NCBI GenBank assembly: GCA_037178625.1
Contig: CM074130.1
Coordinates: forward strand, 744,001-808,000
Direction of reading: 5' to 3'
Source: Skeletonema tropicum
Lineage: Eukaryota; Bacillariophyta; Thalassiosirophyceae; Thalassiosirales; Thalassiosiraceae
DNA: 64,000 bases
Position numbers and translations under genes: made by a program
Shown: positions 44,222-54,300 of the stretch, one piece after another
Numbering within the stretch: the stretch's first letter is position 1
Layout of the letters: each line of letters opens with the position of its first letter
Notes under the pieces: generated by a model
The model's database searches: none
What the model was told of the DNA's origin: nothing
The model's input: only the letters and a program-made list of their open reading frames with translations

Positions 44222-44782
44222 ATGGCTCCATTCCTACACGCCTTTGTCGTTGCAACAACGCTCCTCAGCACAGCCCCCGCAACAACCTCTAAATCTCGAC
44301 CAGACCTCCTCACATCCAGCGGCAATGCACGAAAACTCTTATTTGAAGAAAGCTGGGATTCGGCCATGTCTGCCAACGAAGCGTTAAATTACCTAACGAC
44401 TCCTTCTACGTGGATATCGATCGTGCCAGAGGCTGATGAGGGGTTTATTACCAATGAGGCCGCGAATACTGGTGAGGAGAATACGTGGTCGTTAACTACG
44501 AATGATGGTACACACTTGTTGTGTCGGAATATGCAGACGGGCAATAACAGCAGTTACCTGAGTTACAACGTGCAGGCTACATTCACCGATGGGATGCAAT
44601 TCATGTTAGATATAGAGTATGATTTGAAAGATGGAAAGATCACCAGGACTGTGTTTGATCCGGAAACGTTGAATTTGAAAACTAAAATGATGAAGCCATT
44701 GATACGTAGTCCGTTGAAAGAGATGATGCAGGAAGAGAATCGTAGGTTGAAAAAGACAATGAATTCTAGGGTTTCGTTGTAG
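44222..44782 (+). CDS. Secreted or plastid-area protein of unknown function
   Basis: 186 residues. An N-terminal hydrophobic stretch (APFLHAFVVATTLLSTAPAT) looks like a signal peptide. The body, ESWDSAMSANEALNYLTTPS and WISIVPEADEGF, LLCRNMQTGNNSSYLSYNVQ, MQFMLDIEYDLKDGKITRTV, has the alternating pattern of a small alpha/beta (SRPBCC-like) fold, but this is a guess. Ends with a basic helix (MMQEENRRLKKTMNSRV). Intact and intronless. No clear relation to neighbours. Confidence 0.55.
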   Translation: MAPFLHAFVVATTLLSTAPATTSKSRPDLLTSSGNARKLLFEESWDSAMSANEALNYLTTPSTWISIVPEADEGFITNEAANTGEENTWSLTTNDGTHLLCRNMQTGNNSSYLSYNVQATFTDGMQFMLDIEYDLKDGKITRTVFDPETLNLKTKMMKPLIRSPLKEMMQEENRRLKKTMNSRVSL

Positions 44783-44930
44783 AGTGTATGACGTGATGGA
44801 GTTTGTAGGAGGAAAATTAATACATTGCAATGAACACAAGAGTGTGTGCTTTGAACACATACATGAACTTGAAGTTTATAGACATCTGTCAACATTAGAC
44901 ACTGCATTGATTTATTTGTTATTCGTCTCT

Positions 44931-45795
44931 CTAGTCAAGTTCATCTCCCCAAGCATAAAAGAAACTATCTCTCGCCAATGTAAACAGTAAACTAAGGAAT
45001 GCCACTTGAACAGCAAACCTTGTTTCATGGAACGCCATATCCAATGGAGCCATATCCCCCATCACAGCACCGTGCGTGAACATGTAAATGTTCGCAGGAG
45101 TTACCAATATTGTCAGTACAAACAGTATCGATGCACAAATTGGTTTGATGAAATTAATCAGTATATTCTCTTCTTCAACGTCTTCTGATCCTATAGCATC
45201 TCTAATTCCACTAAATATGAGGCCAGCGCCACATACTAATTCCACTACACCTGTCCATGCGACATGAAAGGCTGCACTTCCAGGTAAATACCAAAACCCC
45301 CACGTCCCCATCGGTGGATAGATATCTTGGAATGAATCGGCGGCAGCAAAGTGTCCCAATCCCTCCCAGCAAATAAAATAAACCCATGAGAATAGGTAGT
45401 GTTGAGTCAATCATGTATATCCTCCATTTTTCTAGTCCTACCACGGATTGAGAGAATGTTTCGAGTAATTTGATTGTGGGGAAAGATGCCAACGCCAATC
45501 CTGCATAGACTCCGAAGAATACTGCAGCTTGAGATATTATGGGCCATTCATCAATGCCCGATGGAGATGCCTTGATGAGGAAAGATGATGAAGATGATGG
45601 TTTGGTAGTGCCTCGTTTCGTGGCCGGATGAAAGTTAACAACATTGCTGGAAGTGATTGGTGGCTGCGTCCTCCTCGAAAGTGATGGAGAAGGAGGGGTG
45701 AATGCAGAGATCAAGAAGAAATGATGCTGCACACAACATGAAGCTATGAGCAGGAGCAGTATCAAACCGCCCGAAGGAACGCACCGACGACGCAT
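44931..45795 (-). CDS. Plastid-targeted multi-span membrane protein, one frame break
   Basis: From the ATG at 45795: MRRRCVPSGGLILLLLIASC is a signal peptide, followed by LISAFTPPSPSLSRR, a strong ASAF-type plastid targeting motif. An in-frame ATG at 45864 would spoil the signal peptide. At least four hydrophobic spans follow (QAAVFFGVYAGLALASFPT, TLPILMGLFYLLGGIG, ICASILFVLTILVTPANIY, AVQVAFLSLLFTLA). Conserved-looking block: GHFAAADSFQDIYPPMGTWG and FWYLPGSAAFHVAWTGV. The frame changes at LLGGIG/HFAAAD; one extra base in the CCC at 45355-45357 explains it. Family name unknown to me. It shares a 330-bp divergent promoter region with the PhyH-like gene. Confidence 0.65.
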
Positions 45796-46126
45796 CGTCA
45801 CCACTGTCGAACTTGTACCACACAACACAAGAGGAAGAAGAATGGGTTGCGGCGACAAGGTCAAGGCAAAGGCACTCAGATATTTTAAGGATCTTCAAAC
45901 AGTAGCTAGGTAGGAATTAGTTCAAAAAAATTATCCTCCTCTCATCCTCCGGCCGTCCGTCCATCCAAACCGCTCTACCCCTTTACGTGTTTCATCTACC
46001 ATTGAGATACCTCGCCTCTGCATCCGCATCCTACCTTCACGCACCTTTACCTGCGAGCATTCCTTTATTATTCCGTCAACTGCTCATCGCACTCAAATTC
46101 ATCATTCAAAACATGAAATCCAGAAG

Positions 46127-47324
46127 ATGAGCAATCCACATCTTCTATCCCCCGAACAAATCTCCACCTACCTGCACGATGGCATCCTTGTCGTTGACAA
46201 TCTCCTTTCCTCCTCCGAAATCGCCGAGGCACAAACATCACTAGCAAAAACTCTTCTCAACGATCTCAACGTAGACATTTCCAATCTAGAAGAAACAGGC
46301 CACAATCTAACCAAGGCCAGTTCTACAAATGGATCAGGCGGAGTGCTGGACATTTTTTATCCCGAGTGGAAAATGAACATTGCTACAAATGAACAATTAT
46401 TTCAAATGACTTGTCAGTTGTGGAAGGAAGCATATTGCAATGGAGAGACAGAAGAGGACGTTCGGTGGCACCCCTATGGAACATTTGATTGTAACAGGGG
46501 TTACATGTATATTGATCGTATAGGATTTCGACTTCCAAGTAAACTTGCCGAAAGCATAGGGGAGAGGCAGCTTTCAAAGGACGGAGCTGCTTCAAATGCA
46601 ACAACTACAACATCAAAGAAGCAGAGGAAGAAGAAAAAGTCAAGAGCAATACAAAGATCACTCACACCTCATTTCGATTTATGTCCAGAAACGTATCAAG
46701 ATGTTACCAATAAGAACAAATGGCGACCAATTCAATGCTTTGTTTCTCTGACAGATAATTTATTACCCAACACTGGTGGATTTGAATGCTGCCCAGGATT
46801 CCACCGTGAGTTTCATTCATGGGTTCAAGCGTGGCCGCAGATTGAGTAGTAATGATGATGGCGAGATTGCTACCGAACATGGTGACATGACGTCGTCACC
46901 ACCAAAACAGCAACCGTGTGTAGGGGAGTATACTCATGTACATGATCGTGAGTTAATGAGACGAGTGCAGCATATACCAGTGAAAGCGGGGAGTGTGGTG
47001 TTTTGGGATAACCGCTTACCACATGGGAATAGTTATCGGAATGATAATGATTATGATCCAACAATATCATCACCCACTTCACCGTTGGAGTCTTGTGGAG
47101 CTAGAGCAGTGGTTTACTGTTCCTTTCTTCCTGATGTAGCCATTAATCGAGTGTTTGTTGAAAGACAGCTGATAGATTGGAAGTTGGGACGAGCCCCAAG
47201 GGTGGGTGACCGATGGATAAAGCAAGATGACGATGATACTGATGTTAATGAATTGCGAGGCAACGAAATGGAACTGAAACTTTCTGATCTTGGTAAAAAG
47301 CTCATTGGACTTGAGAAGTGGTAG
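46127..47324 (+). CDS. Phytanoyl-CoA dioxygenase (PhyH)-like protein
   Basis: Two frames make one protein. The first (MSNPHLLSPEQISTYLHDGI to about 46849) has the PhyH start 'LS..QI..Y..DG.LVV.NLLS', the iron ligands in TPHFDLCPETYQD (H-x-D), and GGFECCPGFHREFHSW. The second frame (about 46850-47324) has VKAGSVVFWDNRLPHGNSYR with the distal histidine, and ARAVVYCSFLPD. The junction at 46835-46850 requires one-base correction in a low-complexity linker or a tiny unseen intron. The family uses Fe(II) and 2-oxoglutarate to hydroxylate substrates; phytanoyl-CoA is only one of many. No peroxisomal signal at the C-terminus (LIGLEKW). Convergent with acyl-CoA oxidase, 110 bp apart. Confidence 0.8.
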
Positions 47325-47434
47325 TGAAAGAAGAGCTTAATTTACTTCAAAGAACACGCAGACTCTCTCTAGTGAGAGATGGTTACATTCAATCATCCTC
47401 TGACCATCAATTAAGTAGTAATGATAGCGCAAAT

Positions 47435-49909
47435 CTAAAGCCTGGACACCGTCCCAGATAGACCATTCTTGTATTCACCAATGCCACCAACAATTAATTT
47501 CTTCAAACTCTCATCATAGCCCATTCCAACGCCACCATCCGCAGACTTTTGATTCAAAGGATCTCGCCTAGCCGACTCCATGATGGCAGGGTAGACATCT
47601 CCATCGAACTTACCAAGTGCAGACTTGAGGCGAAAGTCGGAGTAGTCACGTGCATCACAAAGCCCTACAGCGTCGGGTCGAAGCTTTGTCATGACATCCA
47701 ATATTGCTTGACGTAAGTGAGGAATACTGCCCGGCGAGATGGATTGATTCTGTAAGAAGTCTTCTAAATGTTGATCCATCCAGTACAATCCTAGTAGAGT
47801 CAGACATTGACTCAACACTTGAATCTCATTGGGACCAAGACATGATGACGAAGACTTTTGCTCTTCTTCCTTTAAGCCATCATAAAAATCACGAAGCAAA
47901 ATGTAAGATGCATGAGCACGAGAAGCACGTGCCATACCAAGGAGACAATCATTCCATGCCTGCTGCGATGATGATTTGGCCATGTTACTTGCAAGCTGCA
48001 TGGCAACATCCAACAGAAGGCATGCCGATCGATGTTGGAACGCCTTTAAGATTGTAGCCACATCAAGGAAATCTTGGGCATTCCCGTTGGTTGTTGGAAA
48101 GACAAACATACTCTTATTCGGAACACCACCATTTTGCTTCATTAGTGCCATCAACGGAGCAATCAAATATTCCATATCCGTCCCCTTGTGATCCTTCAAC
48201 AACGCCGCATCTCCCGATTGCATCGCCCCAACCAACTTTAATAGAACCTTCACCACCTGTTGGGGTAACATGTAATTGTCCCCCTCCACAGTACAGCTTT
48301 GCAAATACGTATTGCTCAACTCCACCAATCCCGAGGAGACCAAGAATCCATGACCCCCACAAGCCTTACGACAGTCTTCAATCCCATCCGCAGTAAATGA
48401 CGTAGCATACGATTTCAATGCTGATGTCGTGGCATGGATATCACCAACCACCGTTTTCGTAATAGCCGTAGAACCAGACACTAATTGATTTTCAATATTC
48501 TTTAGACGAGCCAAGACATGTTTCCCCGAAAAGAAAATAGCATACGATGCCGCAAGAAGAGGAAGGAGACGATATTGTTGTTGACGATAGTCGAGAACTT
48601 GAACTTCATTGGGGGCATTTTCGGCACGTTTTTTGTCCGCATCGGCATTGTATCCCTGGCGACGGATGGTGGAGTATCGGATGGCAATGGTGCATGCCAT
48701 GGCGAGTGCATCGTTGGAGGAATGGATGATGTAGGCGCGTACTTGCATCATGGTGATATCTGTGAGGTTTCAATGAAAGTAGGATGGTAAGTATTGTATC
48801 AGCAAATAGCAACACCAGCAACAACAACCAAGACGATGGCATCAAATTATATGTACGCAAATAAACGACAATAATACAAATCCAACTCACAAGCAACCTT
48901 CGAAGCAGCATCCGCATTCTTACTACTCCCCCCCTTCACACCAACCTTCTCATACCTTCCCTCCTCATCCACCCTCGCAAATCTCATGGCCATATTCCTC
49001 CTCGGGATCCTCACATTCTCAAATCGTGCAAACCCATTATCCATATTATTATACCCAATCTTTGGCCCAATATCTCCCGTTTCCACTCCAGGTAGTAGCG
49101 TATGATCTTCCATACTCCGCAGTGGCACTAGAAAGTTGTGTATTCCATGATCAACACCATCACCATCAATGAGACGGGCAATAACCATGGCATGATTGGC
49201 AGTTTTCCCCAGTGTCCCCGGCCAAAACTTGGTAGATGTTACTGTCGGGCTGTGAATGACCCATTCTCCACCCTTGGCACCCCCCTCACTCTCTTTTAAA
49301 AACGTCGCAGTGGTCTCCAATGCACGAATATTGGACCCGTGTCCCAATTCCGTCTGAGCGTAACAGCCAATCATTTTCCAGTCGCGACAGAGTGGCAGCC
49401 ATTCCGCCTGTTGTTGGGTATCGCAGAGGGTGAGGATGTTGGGAACGAACATGACCCAGTGGAGGGAGGTGGGGAAGGGATCATCACTGATTGCGTTGAC
49501 TAGGGTGAGGAATTCGGGTGTGGCGATTATTTCTCCTTCAATGTGTTGGACAGCTGCCGAGGATGGATCTTTGGATTGGGCTCTTGGCGCCAATACCAGC
49601 AGCACGACAAAGTTCCACCAATCGGACAAACTTGGCCAAGGCACGTGTATGCCTCTCACTCCGATGAAGGTAGTTATTATCATCATTACTGAATACTCCG
49701 GTAGGATCGCGGATGATCCAAGATTCGAGTAGGCGACGCTTGGAGGTGGCTTCGGCTGATCCGTCGATGAAATTTGTAATGGCGAGTGGATTGAAGGACG
49801 ATTTCGTGCGTTCGGAGGAGAGATCGGGGGAGAGGGTGAGGGGTGGGCAGTTGTTGGGCTCACGAGGGTCCTCTGTGGCGTTGTTACTGGTGGAGAATTT
49901 GGATGTCAT
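47435..49909 (-). CDS. ACX: Peroxisomal acyl-CoA oxidase
   Basis: First step of peroxisomal beta-oxidation: FAD-dependent acyl-CoA to enoyl-CoA, giving H2O2. Starts MTSKFSTSNNATEDPREPNN; family landmarks are RHTRALAKFVRLVELCRAAG, CYAQTELGHGSNIRALETTA, SPTVTSTKFWPGTLGKTANH, GDIGPKIGYNNMDNGFARFE, FTADGIEDCRKACGGHGFLV and SSGLVELSNTYLQSCTVEGD. An intron at about 48760-48890 (GTGAGT donor, CACAG acceptor) joins SKVAY to ITMMQVRAYI. The C-terminus is SRL, a type 1 peroxisomal targeting signal. One frame break at 49578-49580 (GGG on the plus strand): removing a base joins GAKSQSKDPS. Otherwise full length at about 780 residues. Confidence 0.92.
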
Positions 49910-51111
49910 GGTTGAAGGTGAAGGTGACGTGACGGTAAGTTTTAGGGCCCAAAAAAGATGAAAGCAAGATGATGAAGCAAGATGAAAGATGAGAGTGCGT
50001 GCTATCTACGACAGACCTAAGATGGGCATCTTATAAAACCGCAATGATGTCACAGTCACACTGATGAGACTCTACATATCTGTAGAAGATATCATTCAGC
50101 GTACATAGTGCGTGTTGATAAGAGATGTACACGAAGATGGTGCTGTTTCAGATGAGCTCAATATGTGCTTACAAACTTAGAGAAAGAGAAATTCTGTCAA
50201 CAGACCAATCTACCATTGTTGATAGTAGTCTTGACCATGATCAGCTCAGATCTGGATCTGCGACTGAAACAAGTCTAAAAATGGGATACCCATACCAGTA
50301 AATATTCGGACTCGACAACATTCCAGCTGTCATTAACTTTTGTCTTCGTTTCTCCTTTAGTTGGATATGAATGCAAAATTGAATTATTTTCCTCCCATGC
50401 GGCAGGGGTAGAGGGAGGTAAAGATAGAGATGATTGTTATGGTGTAGGTGTAGGTGTGGTTCCTTCCCCCTCATAAGCAATATCAATATTCAATATTGCT
50501 GCCAACACCACTATCATCGTCATCGTCTTGTTCTTGTTTTATGCACCCATCACAATTCTTCGATGCAATCCCAGTCCCAGCAACGATCCAGAATAGACCC
50601 TCCCACCATTCAATTTGCAGTCTTTTTCTCTGTCTCAGTCTCTGTCTCTGTGTCTGACTGAGACGGAAAATTGAATTCTCAGGTCTTGGAATGCCTAGCC
50701 TCGATGACAGCGATGTTCCTTTGGATTTCTTTTGGGTCACAGCTTTTCTTTCAAGTCTTCTCTGCAGTTTAGGTTATCATAGTTGGCTTATCTATCTATC
50801 TATCTAACTAACTAACTATCTATCTATCTATCTATTCTATCTAAATTTTCAGCCACAGGTGCACAATACTTATCAGTTCAAGCTGATGATGATGTACAAC
50901 ATCAATGATCTATGGGCATCTAGAGATAGGAGTATTGTTATTTTGTTTTATTTGCCCAAATTAAAAGTGTGACAAAGCTTGCTTGAATGAATTCAGCCGA
51001 TGCGGTACCTGGAAATGTCATCTTTGAGCCTTCTTCACCGCACAGACAAAACCGTTTCGTGTAGCACAGAACGTCTCATCCCCTTAGACGATCACTCACT
51101 TCTCACCAATC
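49910..51111. other. Intergenic, no gene seen
   Basis: Contains a (CTAT)n/(CTAA)n microsatellite at 50790-50840, a short inverted repeat TCTCAGTC...GACTGAGA at about 50633-50661, and about 50 bp at 50990-51040 that is the inverse of 35540-35590. Confidence 0.5.
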
Positions 51112-51128
51112 TTTATCCTTGTTATGTA
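51112..51128. repeat. Target-site duplication, 3' side of the LINE
   Basis: TTTATCCTTGTTATGTA, identical to 59720-59736. It directly precedes the (TTTA)n tail as read on the plus strand. Confidence 0.95.
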
Positions 51129-51260
51129 AAATAAATAAATAAATAAATAAATAAATAAATACAAAGTTAATCAGATTAGATATCTATGATACTAAAAGGG
51201 ACCTGCTTCGGTACAACTGTACGGTCTTTTCTATTGCCGAATGGCTTTCCAGACAGCAAG

Positions 51261-51310
51261 ACGGGAAACTTCCCGTAGGAGTCAAGGACTCCTCTTAAAC
51301 GCCGAAGCGT
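51261..51310 (-). other. Three conserved hairpins in the LINE 3' untranslated region
   Basis: Read on the plus strand: ACGGGAA/TTCCCGT (51261-51276), AGGAGTC-AAG-GACTCCT (51277-51293), ACGC-CGAA-GCGT (51299-51310). The truncated copy has the same three at 22571-22618 with changed sequence but kept pairing: AGGAGC-CGGGT-GCTCCT and ACGC-CGGA-GCGT. The T:A to C:G change in the second stem preserves a pair. Probably an RNA structure read by the element's reverse transcriptase at target priming; that role is inference. Confidence 0.7.
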
Positions 51311-51361
51311 CTGTAACCAGGTGAGAGTGCTCCTGCGACACATAGTTGGGACTCAATTCTT

Positions 51362-54300
51362 TCAGTCAGGGTGGTGCTGTTTCCGTTTCTTCCTCTTCGG
51401 CGGAGCATGGCGTTGAGTGGTAGCTAACAATGTGGCCTCCCCAAAAACTACGGACTCTGCATTGCGTTTCTTGTTCAATAGTGAATGTGTCTGTTGCAAT
51501 GGCGTGGGGTCTGTGACCAAGATTTTCCCCCGAGTTTTGGGACCTCCCGGGATAATTCGCTTGTTGTTGCGACGTCGCTTTGCGCGCTCCTTGCCTTTTG
51601 AGTGCTTAACTGCGGCAGAAGCTTTCTTTGCTGGAAGAGGTTTGATCTTAGATTGGCCATTTCGGCTCCTCTCATTGCTCTGTGTTGGGCGTTGACGCCG
51701 CCTCGATTGGACTGCCCGTACTGCAGGTGGTACAGGCCTGTTGGTACTCGCTAGCCACAACAGCATCGCCACCCTACTTCGGGTGTCTAACAGCTGGAAA
51801 TCTCCCTCATTGTACGAGGAAGGGGACAGAGGGATCTGCTGAGCCAGCATAGTCGCATTAGCGAGGACAAACAATCCACAGTCGTGTCCATTGGTTTGTT
51901 TCGGAGAATTGTTGGAGGCATCTTCTAGTGACCACTCTGCTTTCCAATCGTCGCTCGGTACCCCGTGAAGTTCACTGTATTTGTCCCCCAAATACCTTAA
52001 CATTGAAGTCAGATACAATTGATTGCCCGGCTTCCTACCTTGGGAATCCCACAGGGTAATAACCTTTGTTTCTGTATTCGCCCTGAGTAATAGCCAGTGA
52101 GTTCTAGAGTGGTTGATCGGCACGAAGATCTCTTTCATCCCCAAAATCTTATTCTTCCTCCTTAAACGATTTCCCCAGCGTTTAACGCCGTCAAAGTTGT
52201 AGGACGGAGCAGACCTGCCGTCAGCCCCCGTACGTAGGAGGGTTGACATGAAGAATGAGTTGAAGATGTAGACATGTTGCCGATTCACCTTTGGGAGGAG
52301 GACTCTGAGGAGATAGCCATTGATAACTTCATCATTTAGCCACTGAGGGGGTCGCAAAGACCGCATTGCATCACGCCGAACCTTGTCCCCTCCTTGGAGG
52401 CATAACTGAAAATTAGCTGGCACGTCCCGCAATAGGGCTCCAACTTGACAGCGGTGTAAGTCTTCATCCGAGTTCCTTTGCAGAAGCCCAATGCGGTCCT
52501 GTTGTTGCGGACTCACAGCCGGTGGGAGAGTTGTAGGAGGCTGAGTAGGTAGGGCGCCCGGCTGGGCTGGACGCCTTGCTTTTTTCGGGAGAAAGATGGG
52601 AGCGAGTTCTTTTGGTTTGCGCGCAGGTGCGGCAGTCTTTGAAGTACCCGGTGGCTTTGATTTGCGATCTTCTCGTTGCTTGGCACCGGTCGTGCCTTGT
52701 CCAGCAGGAGGCTCCAAAAGCCCGCCTGATTCATCCCCCGCAGCTTGCCTGCTTGCTACCGCTGCGTTCAACCAGTATTGTAGTTCAGAGGTCTGTTTCC
52801 CATAGAGCTCGTCCGTCGGAATTTCAAGGAGACATCGTGCTTCAGCTGAGAGCCCATCAGATCCAAGATTAAGCTGATGTTCGATCTCTCTCAAAATCTC
52901 CTCTCTTGAGGCAAGTGCTTTGGTTCCTTGTGTTCGATGATGTTTCGTGAGATTCCTACAGATCCACTGTGTATGCGTGAGCGAGAGTAGCTTGTCCAGG
53001 AAGCCGCTTGTCCAACTGTCGATGGTCATAAACGAATGGTTCTTGAGGAGGTGCTCCTTCTGCATCTGGAGAAACTCCTTGGATACTTTCCCCTCCATCA
53101 CGTTTCTCCATCCAATCCTATCTAAGCTATTGCCCACCCTACGCATCTGTTGAGACATCCGCCATCCCTGACTATGCACCATGTCAACGAATAGAGTGCT
53201 GCCCTGAAGAGAGATAAAAAGGGGTAGCCACTTCTGTATGCACGTATGCGTGCAATGTCCCTCCATCCATTCTTGTAGATCGTTTATACTATCGAGCAAG
53301 AGCCCCCTCCTAATTCGACTCCTACAGCGGTTCAGGTGATCCGCTGTTTCAAAGCAACCGCAGTTCGGACATTTATCAGAGGCAGTTTTGTCATATCTGG
53401 TTATCATTTGTCCGGTTCCACAATACCCCGAGCATTGTTTCGCGTACCAGAGATTGAACATCTTAGGCCTGCGGTCGAGAAGCAGGCGCAACGGTTCCCA
53501 AGCAACAGAGTCGAATATGTCAGGGTGTAGGAGTTGTTCATCGGCATAGAACTGTCGTGCTTTCACCTTCCCTACATGATACCGTAGGTCCTTTGCTAAG
53601 TCTGCAGTCTGTTTGATTCCATCGATGATAACAACCGCTGCTTCTAGCGGTAGGCTCAGAGTGACCGGGAGAGAGGAGAAATTTTCAATTGCTCTCTTTA
53701 TGGCTGCTTTTGCCCTGAAATCGCAGTCTACGTTCAGTCTAGCTTCCAGAGCCAGGCAAGCATAGCCCAAGCTGTCGTCCTGGTGTGCTTTCACATGAGA
53801 CAGCTTGTGCGCAAGAGCCGAGACACTTTGGATTTTCCGCAGGACCCGGAGAATGTCGTTGTTTTTTGCCGATCCTGGGACACGATCGTATTTTCTGGAA
53901 AACGTAAGAATAGTTCCTTTGTTGTCACAAAAGATGTTTGCATTGGACAATGGCACTCCATAGTGTTCCTCTATTGTCAATAGGATAAGGTGGATAGCCA
54001 ACATCCCTAGCTGTTCTCCTCGATAGCTATTTGCCCATTTAGAGTGCTCCGTGAATTCTCCTTTAAGCCACTGTTGAGACTCTGCGCAGTAAAAAACCCA
54101 AGCCGCACCGCAGATCTCTGGCGCCAACTTTTTCATGTATGACCCGTCTGTACAACAGAACAATGAGCCTCGTTGAATAGCTTCCACAATCCACGAGGGA
54201 TCCGATGAGAAGCTGATACTATCCCACATCCATTCCCCCCCTTTACTGCGGAGACGCTCAAGAAATGTAGTAGGGGCTACGACTTCTGGCTGACTGGCCA

